Assembly: GCA_948435375.1 (NCBI GenBank) | Contig: CAOJGQ010000001.1 | Span: 1 to 34,948, forward strand | Direction of reading: 5' to 3' | DNA from: an uncultured Candidatus Saccharibacteria bacterium | GTDB taxonomy: Bacteria > Patescibacteriota > Saccharimonadia > Saccharimonadales > Saccharimonadaceae | DNA length: 34,948 bases | Part shown: positions 6,635-15,556 of the stretch, piece after piece | Layout: each line of letters starts with the position of its first letter | How positions within the stretch are numbered: the first letter of the stretch is position 1 | Made by a program: the position numbers and the translations under genes | Notes under the pieces: model-generated | Told to the model about the DNA's origin: nothing | Database searches by the model: none | What the model saw: the letters and a program-made list of their open reading frames with translations, nothing else

Positions 6635-7183
6635 CTAGAGATAATCTTTAAAGAACTTCTCCAGCTTATCTAAATCTTCCAGCCGGTCACCGACAATCTG
6701 CTTCAATTCCGCCGTTGTTTGCGCCCTGGCTAAATCTCCCACAAGCTGCCCACGCAAAACCTGCACCGCCGTCACGGCCGTTTCGCCGCAATTTGAGTCT
6801 TCGGCCTGTGCCTGTTCAGCTTTATCAAACATCGGCCCCATATCCTCAACTACACCGGCCAGCAACGTCAGCATTGAATTGAACATCGAGCTATCGACAT
6901 ACTCCTGAAAATATAGCTCAACGTTTTCCATGGCCTCCTTGACCACCTCGTACTCGGACGTTTCACTAGAACCCGGTGTCTCATCCTTCAAATTAGTCTC
7001 CGGCCCCTCCAAAATTCCGTCCACCTTAGATGTTTTCGGCGCTAAACTCGACATTTTTAGCGTCGCTCCATCAGAAGCCTCCATCGCCCATCCCGGCGCA
7101 ACCGGCTCATTCATGCATCCACTCATGTTCTTCTCCCCCTTTACTCCAAATTCCACATCGCTTAAGAAGATCTCTTTCATCAT
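6635..7183 (-). CDS. Acidic protein of unknown function, 182 aa
   Basis: The frame is open from a TTG at 7201, but AAGGAGA places the start at ATG 7183 (or the adjacent ATG 7180). There is no signal peptide and no membrane segment. The first ~80 residues are Ser/Pro/Glu-rich and probably disordered; the rest (EYEVVKEAMENVELYFQEYV onward) is predicted helical and ends in RLEDLDKLEKFFKDYL. No domain is recognised. It is a single-gene unit, with promoter P2 upstream and a terminator downstream. Confidence 0.65.
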   Translation of the reverse strand: MMKEIFLSDVEFGVKGEKNMSGCMNEPVAPGWAMEASDGATLKMSSLAPKTSKVDGILEGPETNLKDETPGSSETSEYEVVKEAMENVELYFQEYVDSSMFNSMLTLLAGVVEDMGPMFDKAEQAQAEDSNCGETAVTAVQVLRGQLVGDLARAQTTAELKQIVGDRLEDLDKLEKFFKDYL

Positions 7184-7240
7184 ATCTTCTCTCCTTTCCA
7201 AAATTTGTTAAGGAGCAAAATTGCACACCCCTCTTCTTCC

Positions 7241-7269
7241 ATTATAGCACACATGACGAAAAAAGTCAA
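7241..7269 (-). promoter_or_regulatory. Promoter P2 of the shared type
   Basis: TTGACT (7269-7264), a 17-bp spacer ending ATGTGTGC, and TATAAT (7246-7241) on the minus strand. The initial transcript is GA-rich then GGGGTGTG, also seen after promoter P3. Confidence 0.85.
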
Positions 7270-7329
7270 GCAAAAACCGCCAGCTCTCTGCCAACGGTTT
7301 CTCCACTTTCAGCCCAACTGAAAACTCGC

Positions 7330-7770
7330 CTAATCCAACGCAGTTTCAGTCAAGCACAATACCTCGCGAAAATACGGTGTCGAATCAACATAATAGCTAT
7401 ACTGAATTGAGCCCAGATATGACTCATAAGCCTCACGCGCCGGAGCATTGTCAATCGCATCCGACGACGCAATAACCGCTGGGCAAGTAAGCCCAAGCTG
7501 CTGCAATTTATGCAAAAGCTTGTACCCAGCCTGCCGATCAATCTGCCTAAACCGCCCATGCGGCATCTGCATATCCACCACCATCAGCCATTCTTTCGGA
7601 TGCTCCATAATATCATCCAGAACTTCCTTCGAAGCCACTGCCTCATAAAACTCTCCCGAACAAACGAAGCCCCGGATTTCCGCTTCTGGGAAAAGATGCT
7701 TCAGACAGCTCATCAAATCCTCTCGTTTTGACTCTCCATCATCGACCACAAAAATCTTCTTTATCTCCAT
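7330..7770 (-). CDS. Orphan response-regulator receiver domain protein
   Basis: The start is ATG 7770, preceded by GGAGGT; the frame stays open 23 codons further upstream without a ribosome binding site there. The 146-residue protein begins KKIFVVDDGES, with the acidic pair of receiver domains at 10-11. The likely phosphoacceptor is Asp66 in LMVVDMQMP, and SSD near 102-104 marks the Ser/Thr position. The usual C-terminal Lys-Pro is not evident: that region reads YSYYVDSTPYF. No output domain is attached. It follows the SAM-domain and kinase-like genes on the same strand, separated by a strong hairpin, and may be part of the same signalling module. Confidence 0.65.
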   Translation of the reverse strand: MEIKKIFVVDDGESKREDLMSCLKHLFPEAEIRGFVCSGEFYEAVASKEVLDDIMEHPKEWLMVVDMQMPHGRFRQIDRQAGYKLLHKLQQLGLTCPAVIASSDAIDNAPAREAYESYLGSIQYSYYVDSTPYFREVLCLTETALD

Positions 7771-7851
7771 TTCAAACCTCCAAACATCACATTTTTGCGA
7801 GTTACTTTTTAAAGAACTAATCTCAGCTAAACTCGACATTTAACTAATTTC

Positions 7852-7900
7852 TGGGAGATGCTTTTTGGCATCTCCCACTCAGATAGTAAAGGCCTTTACT
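7852..7900 (-). promoter_or_regulatory. Intergenic hairpin and 16-bp palindrome between the SAM-domain and receiver genes
   Basis: TGGGAGATGC at 7852-7861 pairs perfectly with GCATCTCCCA at 7868-7877 around a 6-base loop, without a T tract on either strand. A 16-bp perfect palindrome, AGTAAAGGCCTTTACT (7885-7900), overlaps the stop codon of the upstream gene. Either could set relative expression within the operon by partial termination or RNA processing. Confidence 0.5.
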
Positions 7901-9098
7901 CGACTTCATCCGGCACCAGCTCAACCTGCTCGCCTATTGCATTCGTCACACACATCGGTGCGAGCTTCGTCTGCGGCAGCAACGTGTCCCAGTTCACTCG
8001 CTCGGCCAAAAAATACAACTCCTGGAAATAGTCCATCTCATGTTCGGCCGGCACCTCGTCCGCCATCACCATGTTGAGAACGTACTTCACCAAGTTGCGC
8101 TCGTTGCTAATCGCCCCCGGCCCAATCTGCAAGCCCAACTTCGCATACAACTGATCGTGATTCAGTAAGCCAACCTCACGTGGCAAATTCGGATCGGCCA
8201 GTGCCATCTTGATCCGAGAATAGTCGTACGACATCGCCGTCACTACCACTGGACCAGCACCGGCCAACGCCCGATTAATACTCAGTCTCAGCTCGGTCGC
8301 TGCTTCATGGATCATCCCGGTATCTGGCACCCGTGGATTCGAAGTTCCACCGTTCGCTTTGTACTGCATGAAATCCCTCAAAATCACACTGGTATTATTC
8401 ATTTTCTCCCACGTCTGCCACCACAGCGCCAAAACATCCTTGCTCTTCGCAAGTACCGGCCAGAAATACTGCTCCAGCCGCTTCATGGTCTCCTTGCGCC
8501 GCGCCTTCGTCACGAACTTTCCGTCCACGCCCGGCATTGCCGCAAAGATCTCACCATATTTCGACTGGGTCAAGCTATTGCTCACCTGATAGAACCGATC
8601 CGATAAGATCTCATCGTTCTCAATCGCAAACTTTTCCATCTCAGTTACCAACTTCGCCGGCGCCTCAAACACATTCAATTTGGCCGCCAACGCTGCATGC
8701 ACCGTCGCAATATAGGTATTCTCCGACACTTTCAGTGCATTCGCCGTCCGCAAAACTTCCAACCAAGACGCATCATTTTCCGGCACATCTCTGAGATATG
8801 AGACTTGCGGCTGCGGCATCACTTCCATCTCCGACGCATCAGCAACCTCCTGGTCAGCCGCTTCATTTTTCGCAAACTTATCCGCAATCACCTTCAGAAC
8901 TCTCCGCGCTTTGACCGGCTTCAAACCAATCTCCACCAGATCGCCCTCCTTCAGCATCAGCAAATCTGCTTCCGTCTCAACGCCGGCACTCTCCGCCAAC
9001 GCTGCAACTATCTCACTCATCATTTCCGGATCACTTATTCCAGCAAGTTCCAAAAAGGTCTTCAGTTCCTGTTCAAATCCTCGATTTAATTCTGTCAT
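7896..9098 (-). CDS. SAM-domain (sterile alpha motif-like) protein of unknown function
   Basis: The 400-residue protein starts at ATG 9098 behind a strong AGGAGGAG site. Residues ~10-72 match the sterile alpha motif pattern (LKTFLELAGISDPEM, then DLLMLKEGDLVEIGLKPVKA), a fold used for protein-protein or RNA contact. The remainder is mostly helical with a Trp-rich segment (FWPVLAKSKDVLALWWQTWE) and no recognised enzyme motif. It is the second gene after the kinase-like protein, 20 bases downstream of it. SAM domains are uncommon in bacteria, which supports a signalling or scaffolding role; this is an inference. Confidence 0.65.
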   Translation of the reverse strand: MTELNRGFEQELKTFLELAGISDPEMMSEIVAALAESAGVETEADLLMLKEGDLVEIGLKPVKARRVLKVIADKFAKNEAADQEVADASEMEVMPQPQVSYLRDVPENDASWLEVLRTANALKVSENTYIATVHAALAAKLNVFEAPAKLVTEMEKFAIENDEILSDRFYQVSNSLTQSKYGEIFAAMPGVDGKFVTKARRKETMKRLEQYFWPVLAKSKDVLALWWQTWEKMNNTSVILRDFMQYKANGGTSNPRVPDTGMIHEAATELRLSINRALAGAGPVVVTAMSYDYSRIKMALADPNLPREVGLLNHDQLYAKLGLQIGPGAISNERNLVKYVLNMVMADEVPAEHEMDYFQELYFLAERVNWDTLLPQTKLAPMCVTNAIGEQVELVPDEVE

Positions 9099-9118
9099 TT
9101 TCTTCTCCTCCTATTTAC

Positions 9119-10216
9119 CTACAACTGAATATCTCGTTCCAACAGTTCCAACTCACGCTTCGGGATTTCTCCCCACGCTTCATAACTCAAACGACAAATC
9201 TCCTTCAGGTACTCTTCAAACCAACGCATATGATCCCATTGACGTTGCGAGATAAACTCCACAAACGGTTTTTCGCGTTCCGTCATTTCATAAAAATAGC
9301 CATAATCGGCCAACAACCCAAAGCGCAAAGCGCCAAGTAACACGGCTACACAGTCAAAAGCGTGATAAACTAATTTTTGTTGCAAAATTGTACTAGCTCG
9401 AAAACGCTCTCTTATGCTATCCGGAGAAACATAACGTGAACCCGAAAAACTCGTATCTTCTGAATTACCGTAGCAAAGCAAGACACCAAGCGTCATCAAT
9501 CTGAGCTGTCCAGTCTTTAGATCCAGCTCTAGCATATCGGGCCTTAAATTTATCAGTAGTCCCATTTCCCACAGAGTACGCATGATCGTCAAAAAATCTC
9601 GCGCCAGCCAGGCAGCCGTTTTTAACGATACACGCTGCCCATCTGCCAAAATATTCGACAACGGCATAGCCCGACAAACATCGAAATCGCCGTAATCAAG
9701 CACATAAACATTATACGAAAGCTCTTCGAACGGCACTTCTTGCCAATCATAATCTCCATCTCCAATATCTACAAATTCCTGATCACTGGAACCTTCCAGC
9801 ATCATTTTCTCCCGCAAACACGGAAAAAAGCACACCTGATCATAATTAAGAAATTTTGATTTCGCAATGCTTCGATTATTCCAGCAATATTCCGACCCCC
9901 TACTAGAAAACGTCGCATTGCAATAGACATAATCATCATTCAGTCGCCGTTCAGCCCGCTCTAACTTTGAAAAAAGTCGATCCATACTTCTGGATCTCGC
10001 TTCCACGACTACTAACTCATGCTTTTCGTGCGGCCACATCATCACTACAACCTGCTTCTGCTGCTCATCCTGGCAAACCAAATAAACCGGTGTATTCTCT
10101 GGGTCATAGAAAAGTGGTCGAAGATAACGATATTGCTTCTGTCGACTAGCAAAAATCTTTCCCCACCGATTTTCGCGCAAATCTTCGCTCAGTATTCCTG
10201 GCTTCTGATCATCCAA
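9119..10216 (-). CDS. Protein-kinase-like protein with degenerate catalytic motifs (probable pseudokinase)
   Basis: The frame is open from 10282, but AGGGGGTGA points to a TTG start at 10216, giving 365 residues. The C-terminal half follows the order of a Ser/Thr kinase C-lobe: a helix ending LWEMGLLINLRPDML (222-229), where kinases have H-R-D-x-K-P-x-N; QLRLMTLG (241-244), where they have D-F-G; and SGSRYVSPDS (~258-267), like the G-T-x-Y-x-x-P-E activation segment. FDCVAVLLGALRFG then resembles the helix-F region. The catalytic Asp of HRD and the Asp of DFG are both replaced, and no glycine-rich loop is obvious, so phosphotransfer is doubtful. It is the first gene of an operon with SAM-domain and receiver genes. 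The kinase relationship is by pattern only. Confidence 0.5.
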   Translation of the reverse strand: MDDQKPGILSEDLRENRWGKIFASRQKQYRYLRPLFYDPENTPVYLVCQDEQQKQVVVMMWPHEKHELVVVEARSRSMDRLFSKLERAERRLNDDYVYCNATFSSRGSEYCWNNRSIAKSKFLNYDQVCFFPCLREKMMLEGSSDQEFVDIGDGDYDWQEVPFEELSYNVYVLDYGDFDVCRAMPLSNILADGQRVSLKTAAWLARDFLTIMRTLWEMGLLINLRPDMLELDLKTGQLRLMTLGVLLCYGNSEDTSFSGSRYVSPDSIRERFRASTILQQKLVYHAFDCVAVLLGALRFGLLADYGYFYEMTEREKPFVEFISQRQWDHMRWFEEYLKEICRLSYEAWGEIPKRELELLERDIQL

Positions 10217-10314
10217 AAAGTCACCCCCTTTACTATCAATTATTAAAATTCTAAAACCGGTTTTTAAAGCCTCCTTCAACACTTTATAAACTATTCTACG
10301 GTTTCACATCAACG

Positions 10315-10343
10315 AATATAACACACTTCATCATATAAAACAA
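10315..10343 (-). promoter_or_regulatory. Promoter of the kinase-like/SAM/receiver operon
   Basis: On the minus strand, TTGTTT (10343-10338), a 17-bp spacer and TATATT (10320-10315). Transcription would begin near 10308, leaving a ~90-nt leader that contains AAGGAGG and the 12-bp palindrome AAAACCGGTTTT (10253-10264) before the TTG start. Confidence 0.6.
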
Positions 10344-10391
10344 CATTGGGCCACCTTTTGAAAGAGCGATCCAAGTTCTATCATAATTTCT

Positions 10392-10432
10392 AGGTTTTTC
10401 CACAAAATCTCCCAAAATTTATCGAAAAACCT
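10392..10432. repeat. 9-bp inverted repeat next to the rplC promoter
   Basis: AGGTTTTTC (10392-10400) and GAAAAACCT (10424-10432) are perfect inverted copies, ending two bases before the -35 box of the ribosomal operon. It may be a regulator site, or chance in AT-rich DNA. Confidence 0.4.
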
Positions 10433-10433
10433 C

Positions 10434-10462
10434 TTGAAAATCCGCCGAAACTGTGCTAAAAT
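10434..10462 (+). promoter_or_regulatory. Promoter of the rplC-rpsH ribosomal operon
   Basis: TTGAAA (10434-10439), a 17-bp spacer and TGTGC-TAAAAT (10457-10462). It is divergent from the kinase-like operon promoter about 90 bp away. Confidence 0.75.
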
Positions 10463-10468
10463 GGCTTT

Positions 10469-10599
10469 TGTATAGTCTAATATTAACGGACATGCGAACT
10501 AGACATGGGGATCAGCCTGCTTTGTAGCCACCTCGTGGCAGCGAAATTGGAACTGTTTCCAGTCTAGATTTCGTGGTGTCTATAAGGGAAAGGAATAGG
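10469..10599 (+). promoter_or_regulatory. Structured leader of the ribosomal operon, possible autoregulatory site
   Basis: The ~130-nt leader has CTAGAC (10499-10504) pairing with GTCTAG (10562-10567). Inside it are a hairpin GCCAC-ctc-GTGGC (10527-10539) and GGAA/TTCC (10549-10560), giving a branched fold. Leaders of S10-type operons in other bacteria bind L4 to control synthesis. Whether this one does is unknown. Confidence 0.4.
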
Positions 10600-11211
10600 A
10601 TGCAAGTCATCATCGGCACCAAAATTGGTATGACCCAGATCATCGGCGAAGATGGTATCGTTACTCCTGTGACGATTTTGCAAGCCGACCCCTCCACAGT
10701 CACTCAGATTAAAACCGTCGAGCACGATGGTTATAACGCTGTGCAACTGGGGTACGGTCAGGGTAAGAATCTGAGCAAGTCGGTTTCCGGCCACGTCAAA
10801 GCCGCCGGAATTACTCCAAAAGTCCTCCGAGAGTTTCGCGTTGAGGAAACTCCAGAGCTCAAAATTGGCGACAAACTCAGCGTCGAGAGTTTCAAAATCG
10901 GCGACAAAGTACAAGTTACTGGAGTCTCCAAAGGCAAAGGTTTTGCCGGCACCGTCAAACGCTGGAATTTTAACGAATCCCGCAACACTCACGGTTTCAA
11001 AGGCAATATCCGCCGCGTTGGATCCATCGGTTCAATGTACCCACAAAAAGTTTTCAAAGGCAAGAAGATGCCCGGCCGCATGGGCCACGATCAAGTAACT
11101 GTCAAGAATCTGGTAGTTGCTTTTTTGGATCCCGAGAATAATCTCATCGGCCTCAAAGGCGCCGTTCCTGGCCCGAAAAAAGGCATCGTAACGGTCGAGG
11201 GAAAGGAGTAA
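10600..11211 (+). CDS. rplC: Ribosomal protein L3 (uL3)
   Basis: The start is ATG 10600 (MQVIIGTKIGMTQ), not the longer frame from 10573, since the L3 family begins at this methionine and AAAGGA precedes it. The 203-residue protein has the L3 signatures GKGFAGTVKRWNF and HGFKGNIRRVGSIG, ending in the KNLVVAFLDPENNLIGLKGAVPG barrel region (only part quoted). L3 is an early-assembling 50S protein reaching the peptidyl transferase centre. It is the first gene of this operon; rpsJ (S10), normally before it, is absent from the window. Confidence 0.96.
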   Translation: MQVIIGTKIGMTQIIGEDGIVTPVTILQADPSTVTQIKTVEHDGYNAVQLGYGQGKNLSKSVSGHVKAAGITPKVLREFRVEETPELKIGDKLSVESFKIGDKVQVTGVSKGKGFAGTVKRWNFNESRNTHGFKGNIRRVGSIGSMYPQKVFKGKKMPGRMGHDQVTVKNLVVAFLDPENNLIGLKGAVPGPKKGIVTVEGKE

Positions 11212-11212
11212 T

Positions 11213-11818
11213 ATGGCTGAACTAAACAAAGAAATCTTTGGTCTTGACGTTCAGAATCACGAGCTCTTAAAGACCGCTTATGACGCTTATCTCGCCAACT
11301 CCCGCAGCTCCCATGCGAAAACTCTGAAGCGTGGTGAAGTCCGCGGTGGCGGAAAGAAACCCTGGAAGCAGAAGGGGACTGGTCGCGCACGCTTTGGTTC
11401 GACTCGCAACCCAATCTGGCGCCATGGTGGTGTGGCCTTTGGTCGCACCGGTGAAGAAAACTTCACCAAGAAAATCAGCAAAAACGCTAAGCGCCAAGCT
11501 ATTCGCCAAGCTCTTAGCCTAAAAAATGCCGACGGCGCTATCATCACGATTGCGACTTTTGCTTGCCCAGATGGCAAAACCAAAGAAACTGTCAAAATGC
11601 TAAAAGACAACAAGATTAAAGATGATGAACGCGTTTTGCTCGTAGTTTCTGAAAAAGACGAACTCGTCAACCGCGCCACCAATAACCTTGAAAACCTCAA
11701 GGCAGTACGTCCGACTTATCTCAACGTTTTTGATCTACTTAACGCTGATAAAATCATCATCACTGAGAAATCGCTGCCAATCATCGAAGCTTGGTTGCTT
11801 GGAAAGGAGGAAGCATAA
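11213..11818 (+). CDS. rplD: Ribosomal protein L4 (uL4)
   Basis: 201 residues, near the usual length. The conserved loop that reaches the exit tunnel is clear: RGGGKKPWKQKGTGRARFGS followed by PIWRHGGVAFGR. It starts one base after rplC and its TAA overlaps the next ATG by one base (TAATG), implying translational coupling. L4 is the usual autogenous regulator of this operon in other bacteria. Confidence 0.96.
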   Translation: MAELNKEIFGLDVQNHELLKTAYDAYLANSRSSHAKTLKRGEVRGGGKKPWKQKGTGRARFGSTRNPIWRHGGVAFGRTGEENFTKKISKNAKRQAIRQALSLKNADGAIITIATFACPDGKTKETVKMLKDNKIKDDERVLLVVSEKDELVNRATNNLENLKAVRPTYLNVFDLLNADKIIITEKSLPIIEAWLLGKEEA

Positions 11819-12300
11819 TGCGCAGTATTCAATATATTCCTCGCGCGACCGAAAAAGCCTACAACGCCAGCACCAAGAACGTTTATATCTTCTTCGTGCC
11901 ACTAAAGGCCAGCAAACAAGAAATCGCCAAACAAATTTCGGCTGGCTTCAATGTTACGGTACTTGACGTCAAAACTTGCATCCGCAAGGGCAAACCAACT
12001 CGCTTTAGCCGCGGTAAACACGCTTATCCTGGGATTACCAATCGCCAAGACAAGAAAGTTGCCTATATTACGGTCAAAGAAGGTGACAAAATCCCGGTCT
12101 TTGAAGATGTGAAGGAAGAAGCCAAAGACGATAAAAAAGCCGACAAGGCTGACAAAAAAGCCGACAAGGCTGACAAAAAAGCCGACAAGGCTGACAAGAA
12201 AGCTGAAAAAGCTGCCAAAAAAGAAGAAAAGAAAGCCGTGAAAAAAGCAGAAAAGGTCGAAGAAGCGGCAAAAGCAGACAAGAAAGAGGAGGATAAGTAA
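11818..12300 (+). CDS. rplW: Ribosomal protein L23 (uL23) with a long Lys/Ala/Asp repeat tail
   Basis: ATG 11818 shares a base with the rplD stop; the longer frame from 11791 lies inside rplD. The first ~95 residues are a normal L23, with YIFFVPLKASKQEIAKQIS and VLDVKTCIRKGKPTRFSRG. About 60 extra residues follow, built from a 21-bp DNA repeat encoding KADKADK (roughly 12138-12203) and then more Lys/Glu/Ala. L23 sits at the tunnel exit and docks trigger factor, SRP and SecYEG, so the charged tail would project into that area. Confidence 0.93.
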   Translation: MRSIQYIPRATEKAYNASTKNVYIFFVPLKASKQEIAKQISAGFNVTVLDVKTCIRKGKPTRFSRGKHAYPGITNRQDKKVAYITVKEGDKIPVFEDVKEEAKDDKKADKADKKADKADKKADKADKKAEKAAKKEEKKAVKKAEKVEEAAKADKKEEDK

Positions 12301-13136
12301 TGAGTATTAAAACTTATCGCCCAACCACTCCGGCCCAACGCCAGAAGACCACACAAGATTTCGATCAAATTACCACCCGGAAACCGATGAAATCTTTGCT
12401 CGCGCGCAAAAAGCAGCGCGCTGGTCGCAACAACGCTGGCCGTATCACCGTACGCCATCGTGGCGGCGGCGTCAAACGCCATTATCGCGTCTTGACCTAC
12501 AAGCTGCCAACTGATAGTAAATTCACTATCATGGAGATTGAGTACGATCCTAACCGTAGTGCTCGTATTGCTCGCGTCAAAGATCAGAACAATATATATT
12601 ATTATGTGATCGCTGACAATAATATGCGAAAAGGTCAGACTTTCGAAACCGGCAAAGACATTGCGATCGAAACTTCCAATCGCATGCCAATCGAAAATAT
12701 CCCAGTCGGCACTTTCCTTTATGCGATCGAGCTCACCCCGGGTCGCGGCGCGCAAATTGCTCGCTCAGCTGGCACCAAAGTTCAGCTCATGGCAAAAGAA
12801 GACGGCTACGCTACACTGAAAATGCCATCCGGCGAAATGCGCAAAGTTCTAGTCACTTGCGAAGCCTCAATCGGCACCGTCAGCAACGAACAACACCAGA
12901 ACATCAAAATCGGTGCCGCTGGTCGTCGTCGTCGCAAAGGCATTCGCCCAACCGTCCGCGGTGTGGTAATGAACGCTACCGACCACCCACACGGTGGTGG
13001 TGACGGTGGTCGCCACGGTACTGGTAAAGCTCCGCGCACCCCATGGGGTCAGCTCACGCTGGGTTACCGTACTCGTCGTAACAAGAAAACTAATAAAATG
13101 ATCGTGCGCAGTCGCCACGAAGGAAAGAGGAAATAA
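12300..13136 (+). CDS. rplB: Ribosomal protein L2 (uL2)
   Basis: 278 residues, the family's normal length. The [20 protein letters not shown] region and the [20 protein letters not shown] loop, which lies near the peptidyl transferase centre, are both intact, as is the basic end RSRHEGKRK. It is coupled to rplW and rpsS by one-base TAATG overlaps. Confidence 0.97.
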   Translation: MSIKTYRPTTPAQRQKTTQDFDQITTRKPMKSLLARKKQRAGRNNAGRITVRHRGGGVKRHYRVLTYKLPTDSKFTIMEIEYDPNRSARIARVKDQNNIYYYVIADNNMRKGQTFETGKDIAIETSNRMPIENIPVGTFLYAIELTPGRGAQIARSAGTKVQLMAKEDGYATLKMPSGEMRKVLVTCEASIGTVSNEQHQNIKIGAAGRRRRKGIRPTVRGVVMNATDHPHGGGDGGRHGTGKAPRTPWGQLTLGYRTRRNKKTNKMIVRSRHEGKRK

Positions 13137-13423
13137 TGTCTCGAAGTCTGAAAAAAGGTCCATTCGTAGACTATAAGCTCGCGAAAAAGATCGCCGCCCT
13201 CTCCGCGGATGATCGCACCGTGATCAAGACTTGGGCGCGCCAGTCCACCATCTCCCCTGAGATGGTCGGCCGCACCATCGCCGTCCACAACGGTAAGGTC
13301 CACGTCCCAGTCTTCATCAGCGAGAACATGGTCGGACACAAACTCGGAGAGTTCGCCCCGACGCGCAAGTTTAAGCGCCATGGTGGCAAAAAAGCCGCTG
13401 AAGCAGCCAAGGGAGGTAAATAA
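13136..13423 (+). CDS. rpsS: Ribosomal protein S19 (uS19)
   Basis: 95 residues starting [15 protein letters not shown], with the conserved [20 protein letters not shown] and [18 protein letters not shown]19 sits in the 30S head with S13, which is also present in the window. TAATG overlaps join it to both neighbours. The short Ala/Lys C-terminal extension is unremarkable. Confidence 0.97.
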   Translation: MSRSLKKGPFVDYKLAKKIAALSADDRTVIKTWARQSTISPEMVGRTIAVHNGKVHVPVFISENMVGHKLGEFAPTRKFKRHGGKKAAEAAKGGK

Positions 13424-13848
13424 TGAGTAATACAATTTTTGCCCACGCCGCTATCAAAGGCATCGACAACCAACCACGCAAGACCCGCATCGTTGCCGAT
13501 CTTGTGCGCGATCGTTACGTCGCTGACGCTGTGGTGATCCTCGAGAACACCCCGCGCCGCGCCGCTCGCGCCGTCCGCAAAGCTATCGAATCCGCTGCCG
13601 CCAACCTCATGAACAATAGCGGCGTCAGCGTCGACCCTAAGACCATCCGCATCGCTCGCATCAGTGTTACCGCCGGTACCCGTATGCGTCGCTATGTGCC
13701 AGCGTCACGCGGTCGTGCTTTACCTTACGAGAAAATCTCTAGCAACATCTTTGTCGAAGTCGCTGGAGAAGAAAAAGTTAAGAAAACTGCCAAGGCTGCC
13801 GCCGAGACTAAAGCTGCGGATCAACCAGCCAAAGAGGAGGAGAAATAA
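13423..13848 (+). CDS. rplV: Ribosomal protein L22 (uL22)
   Basis: 141 residues. The body (KTRIVADLVRDRYVADAVVI, AARAVRKAIESAAANLMNN) and the beta-hairpin that lines the exit tunnel (GTRMRRYVPASRGRALPYEK) are typical. A ~25-residue Lys/Ala/Glu tail follows the normal end. TAATG overlaps occur on both sides. Confidence 0.95.
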   Translation: MSNTIFAHAAIKGIDNQPRKTRIVADLVRDRYVADAVVILENTPRRAARAVRKAIESAAANLMNNSGVSVDPKTIRIARISVTAGTRMRRYVPASRGRALPYEKISSNIFVEVAGEEKVKKTAKAAAETKAADQPAKEEEK

Positions 13849-14474
13849 TGGGACAGAAAGTAAACCCAGTTTCTTATCGTCTACAGATCACCAAAGATTG
13901 GTCATCCAAGTGGTTCACCCGCAAAGCTGACTTTCGTAATTGGCTGATCGAGGACACCAAAATCCGCGAGACGATCGAGAAACGTTATAGCAGCCGCCCC
14001 ACCATCGCGCGCATTGATATTGAGCGCAGTGCCAACCTCACCACGGTTACCATCCTAACCGCCAAGGCTGGTGCTGTTATCGGCAAACAAGGCGCTGGTA
14101 TTAATGAGCTGAAAAAAGAACTTGAAAAATTCGTCAAAGGCCCAATCCGCCTCAACGTCGAAGAAGTCAGAAAACCCGAACTTTCCGCCAAGCTCGTCGC
14201 CGAAAACATCGGCTTCCAGCTCGGCAAGCGCATGAACTTCCGCCGCGCCGTAAAAATGGCTTGTCAATCAACCATGAACGCCGGTGCGAAAGGTATTCGT
14301 GTCGAAGTGAGCGGCCGTCTGAACGGCGCCGAAATGAGCCGCCGCGAGAAATTCATCGAGGGTAGCGTGCCTCTACATACGCTCCGTGCCGATGTCGATT
14401 TCTATGTCTGCCACGCTCAAACCGTAGCCGGCATTGTTGGCGTTAAAGTTTGGATTTATAAGGGGGAGAAATAA
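13848..14474 (+). CDS. rpsC: Ribosomal protein S3 (uS3)
   Basis: 208 residues beginning MGQKVNPVSYRLQITKDW. It carries the KH-domain GxxG loop (VIGKQGAGINELKKEL) and the C-terminal MNAGAKGIRVEVSGRLNGAE. S3 helps form the mRNA entry channel. The frame overlaps rplV by one base. Confidence 0.97.
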   Translation: MGQKVNPVSYRLQITKDWSSKWFTRKADFRNWLIEDTKIRETIEKRYSSRPTIARIDIERSANLTTVTILTAKAGAVIGKQGAGINELKKELEKFVKGPIRLNVEEVRKPELSAKLVAENIGFQLGKRMNFRRAVKMACQSTMNAGAKGIRVEVSGRLNGAEMSRREKFIEGSVPLHTLRADVDFYVCHAQTVAGIVGVKVWIYKGEK

Positions 14475-14475
14475 T

Positions 14476-14895
<420 letters not shown>

Positions 14896-14896
14896 G

Positions 14897-15187
14897 ATGG
14901 CTGGAGAATTACAAGGTATCGTCAGCTCAGCTGGGCGCGATAAAACTATCACGGTTTCCATTGCAAGCCGCGAAACGCACCCGCTTTATCGCAAGCAATA
15001 TACCAAAACGCGCAAATACACTGCGCACGACGAGAAAAACGAAGCTGGTCTCGGTGATAAAGTTTTGATCGAAACTTGCCGCCCATATAGCAAGACCAAA
15101 GCTTATCGTCTCGTCAAAGTCCTAGAGAAGTCGCACGGCACGGTCGAGCTGAAAGACGACGTTACAAATACAGGAGAGGAAGCATAA
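14897..15187 (+). CDS. rpsQ: Ribosomal protein S17 (uS17)
   Basis: 96 residues. The OB-fold signatures are GIVSSAGRDKTITVSI, HPLYRKQYTKTRKYTAHDE and the GDKVLIETCRPYSKTK motif. It begins one base after rplP, closing the position where L29 is usually encoded. The tail is slightly extended and acidic. Confidence 0.95.
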   Translation: MAGELQGIVSSAGRDKTITVSIASRETHPLYRKQYTKTRKYTAHDEKNEAGLGDKVLIETCRPYSKTKAYRLVKVLEKSHGTVELKDDVTNTGEEA

Positions 15188-15556
15188 ATGATTCAACAGG
15201 AAACTAGATTAAAAGTGGCTGACAACAGCGGCGCCAAGGAGCTTGGTGTAATCCGGGTCCTTGGTGGGACACGCGCTCGTTATGCCCGTGTTGGCGACAT
15301 CGTCACCTGCAGCGTCAAGGAAGCCAGCCCAACTGGCGGCGTGAAGAAAAAAGCTGTAGTCCGCGCCGTTATCGTCCGCACCAAACAGCAAATCCGTCGC
15401 TCCGACGGCAGTACTATTCGTTTCGACGACAACGCTGCGGTCCTAGTCAACGACGACAAAACCCCTAAAGGCACCCGCGTTTTCGGACCAGTCCCCCGCG
15501 AACTGCGCGAGCTCGGATTCAACAAAATCATCAGCTTAGCTCCGGAGGTACTCTAA
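15188..15556 (+). CDS. rplN: Ribosomal protein L14 (uL14)
   Basis: 122 residues, exactly the usual size: [19 protein letters not shown], the [17 protein letters not shown] strand, [17 protein letters not shown] and the end [10 protein letters not shown]. It abuts rpsQ directly, and its TAA shares the A of the next ATG. Confidence 0.97.
   Translation: MIQQETRLKVADNSGAKELGVIRVLGGTRARYARVGDIVTCSVKEASPTGGVKKKAVVRAVIVRTKQQIRRSDGSTIRFDDNAAVLVNDDKTPKGTRVFGPVPRELRELGFNKIISLAPEVL

Noticed and set aside
12063-12755. 230-aa minus-strand frame with a LSAFLSALSAFL repeat
   Set aside because: It is the complement of the rplW repeat tail and rplB, with no ribosome site.
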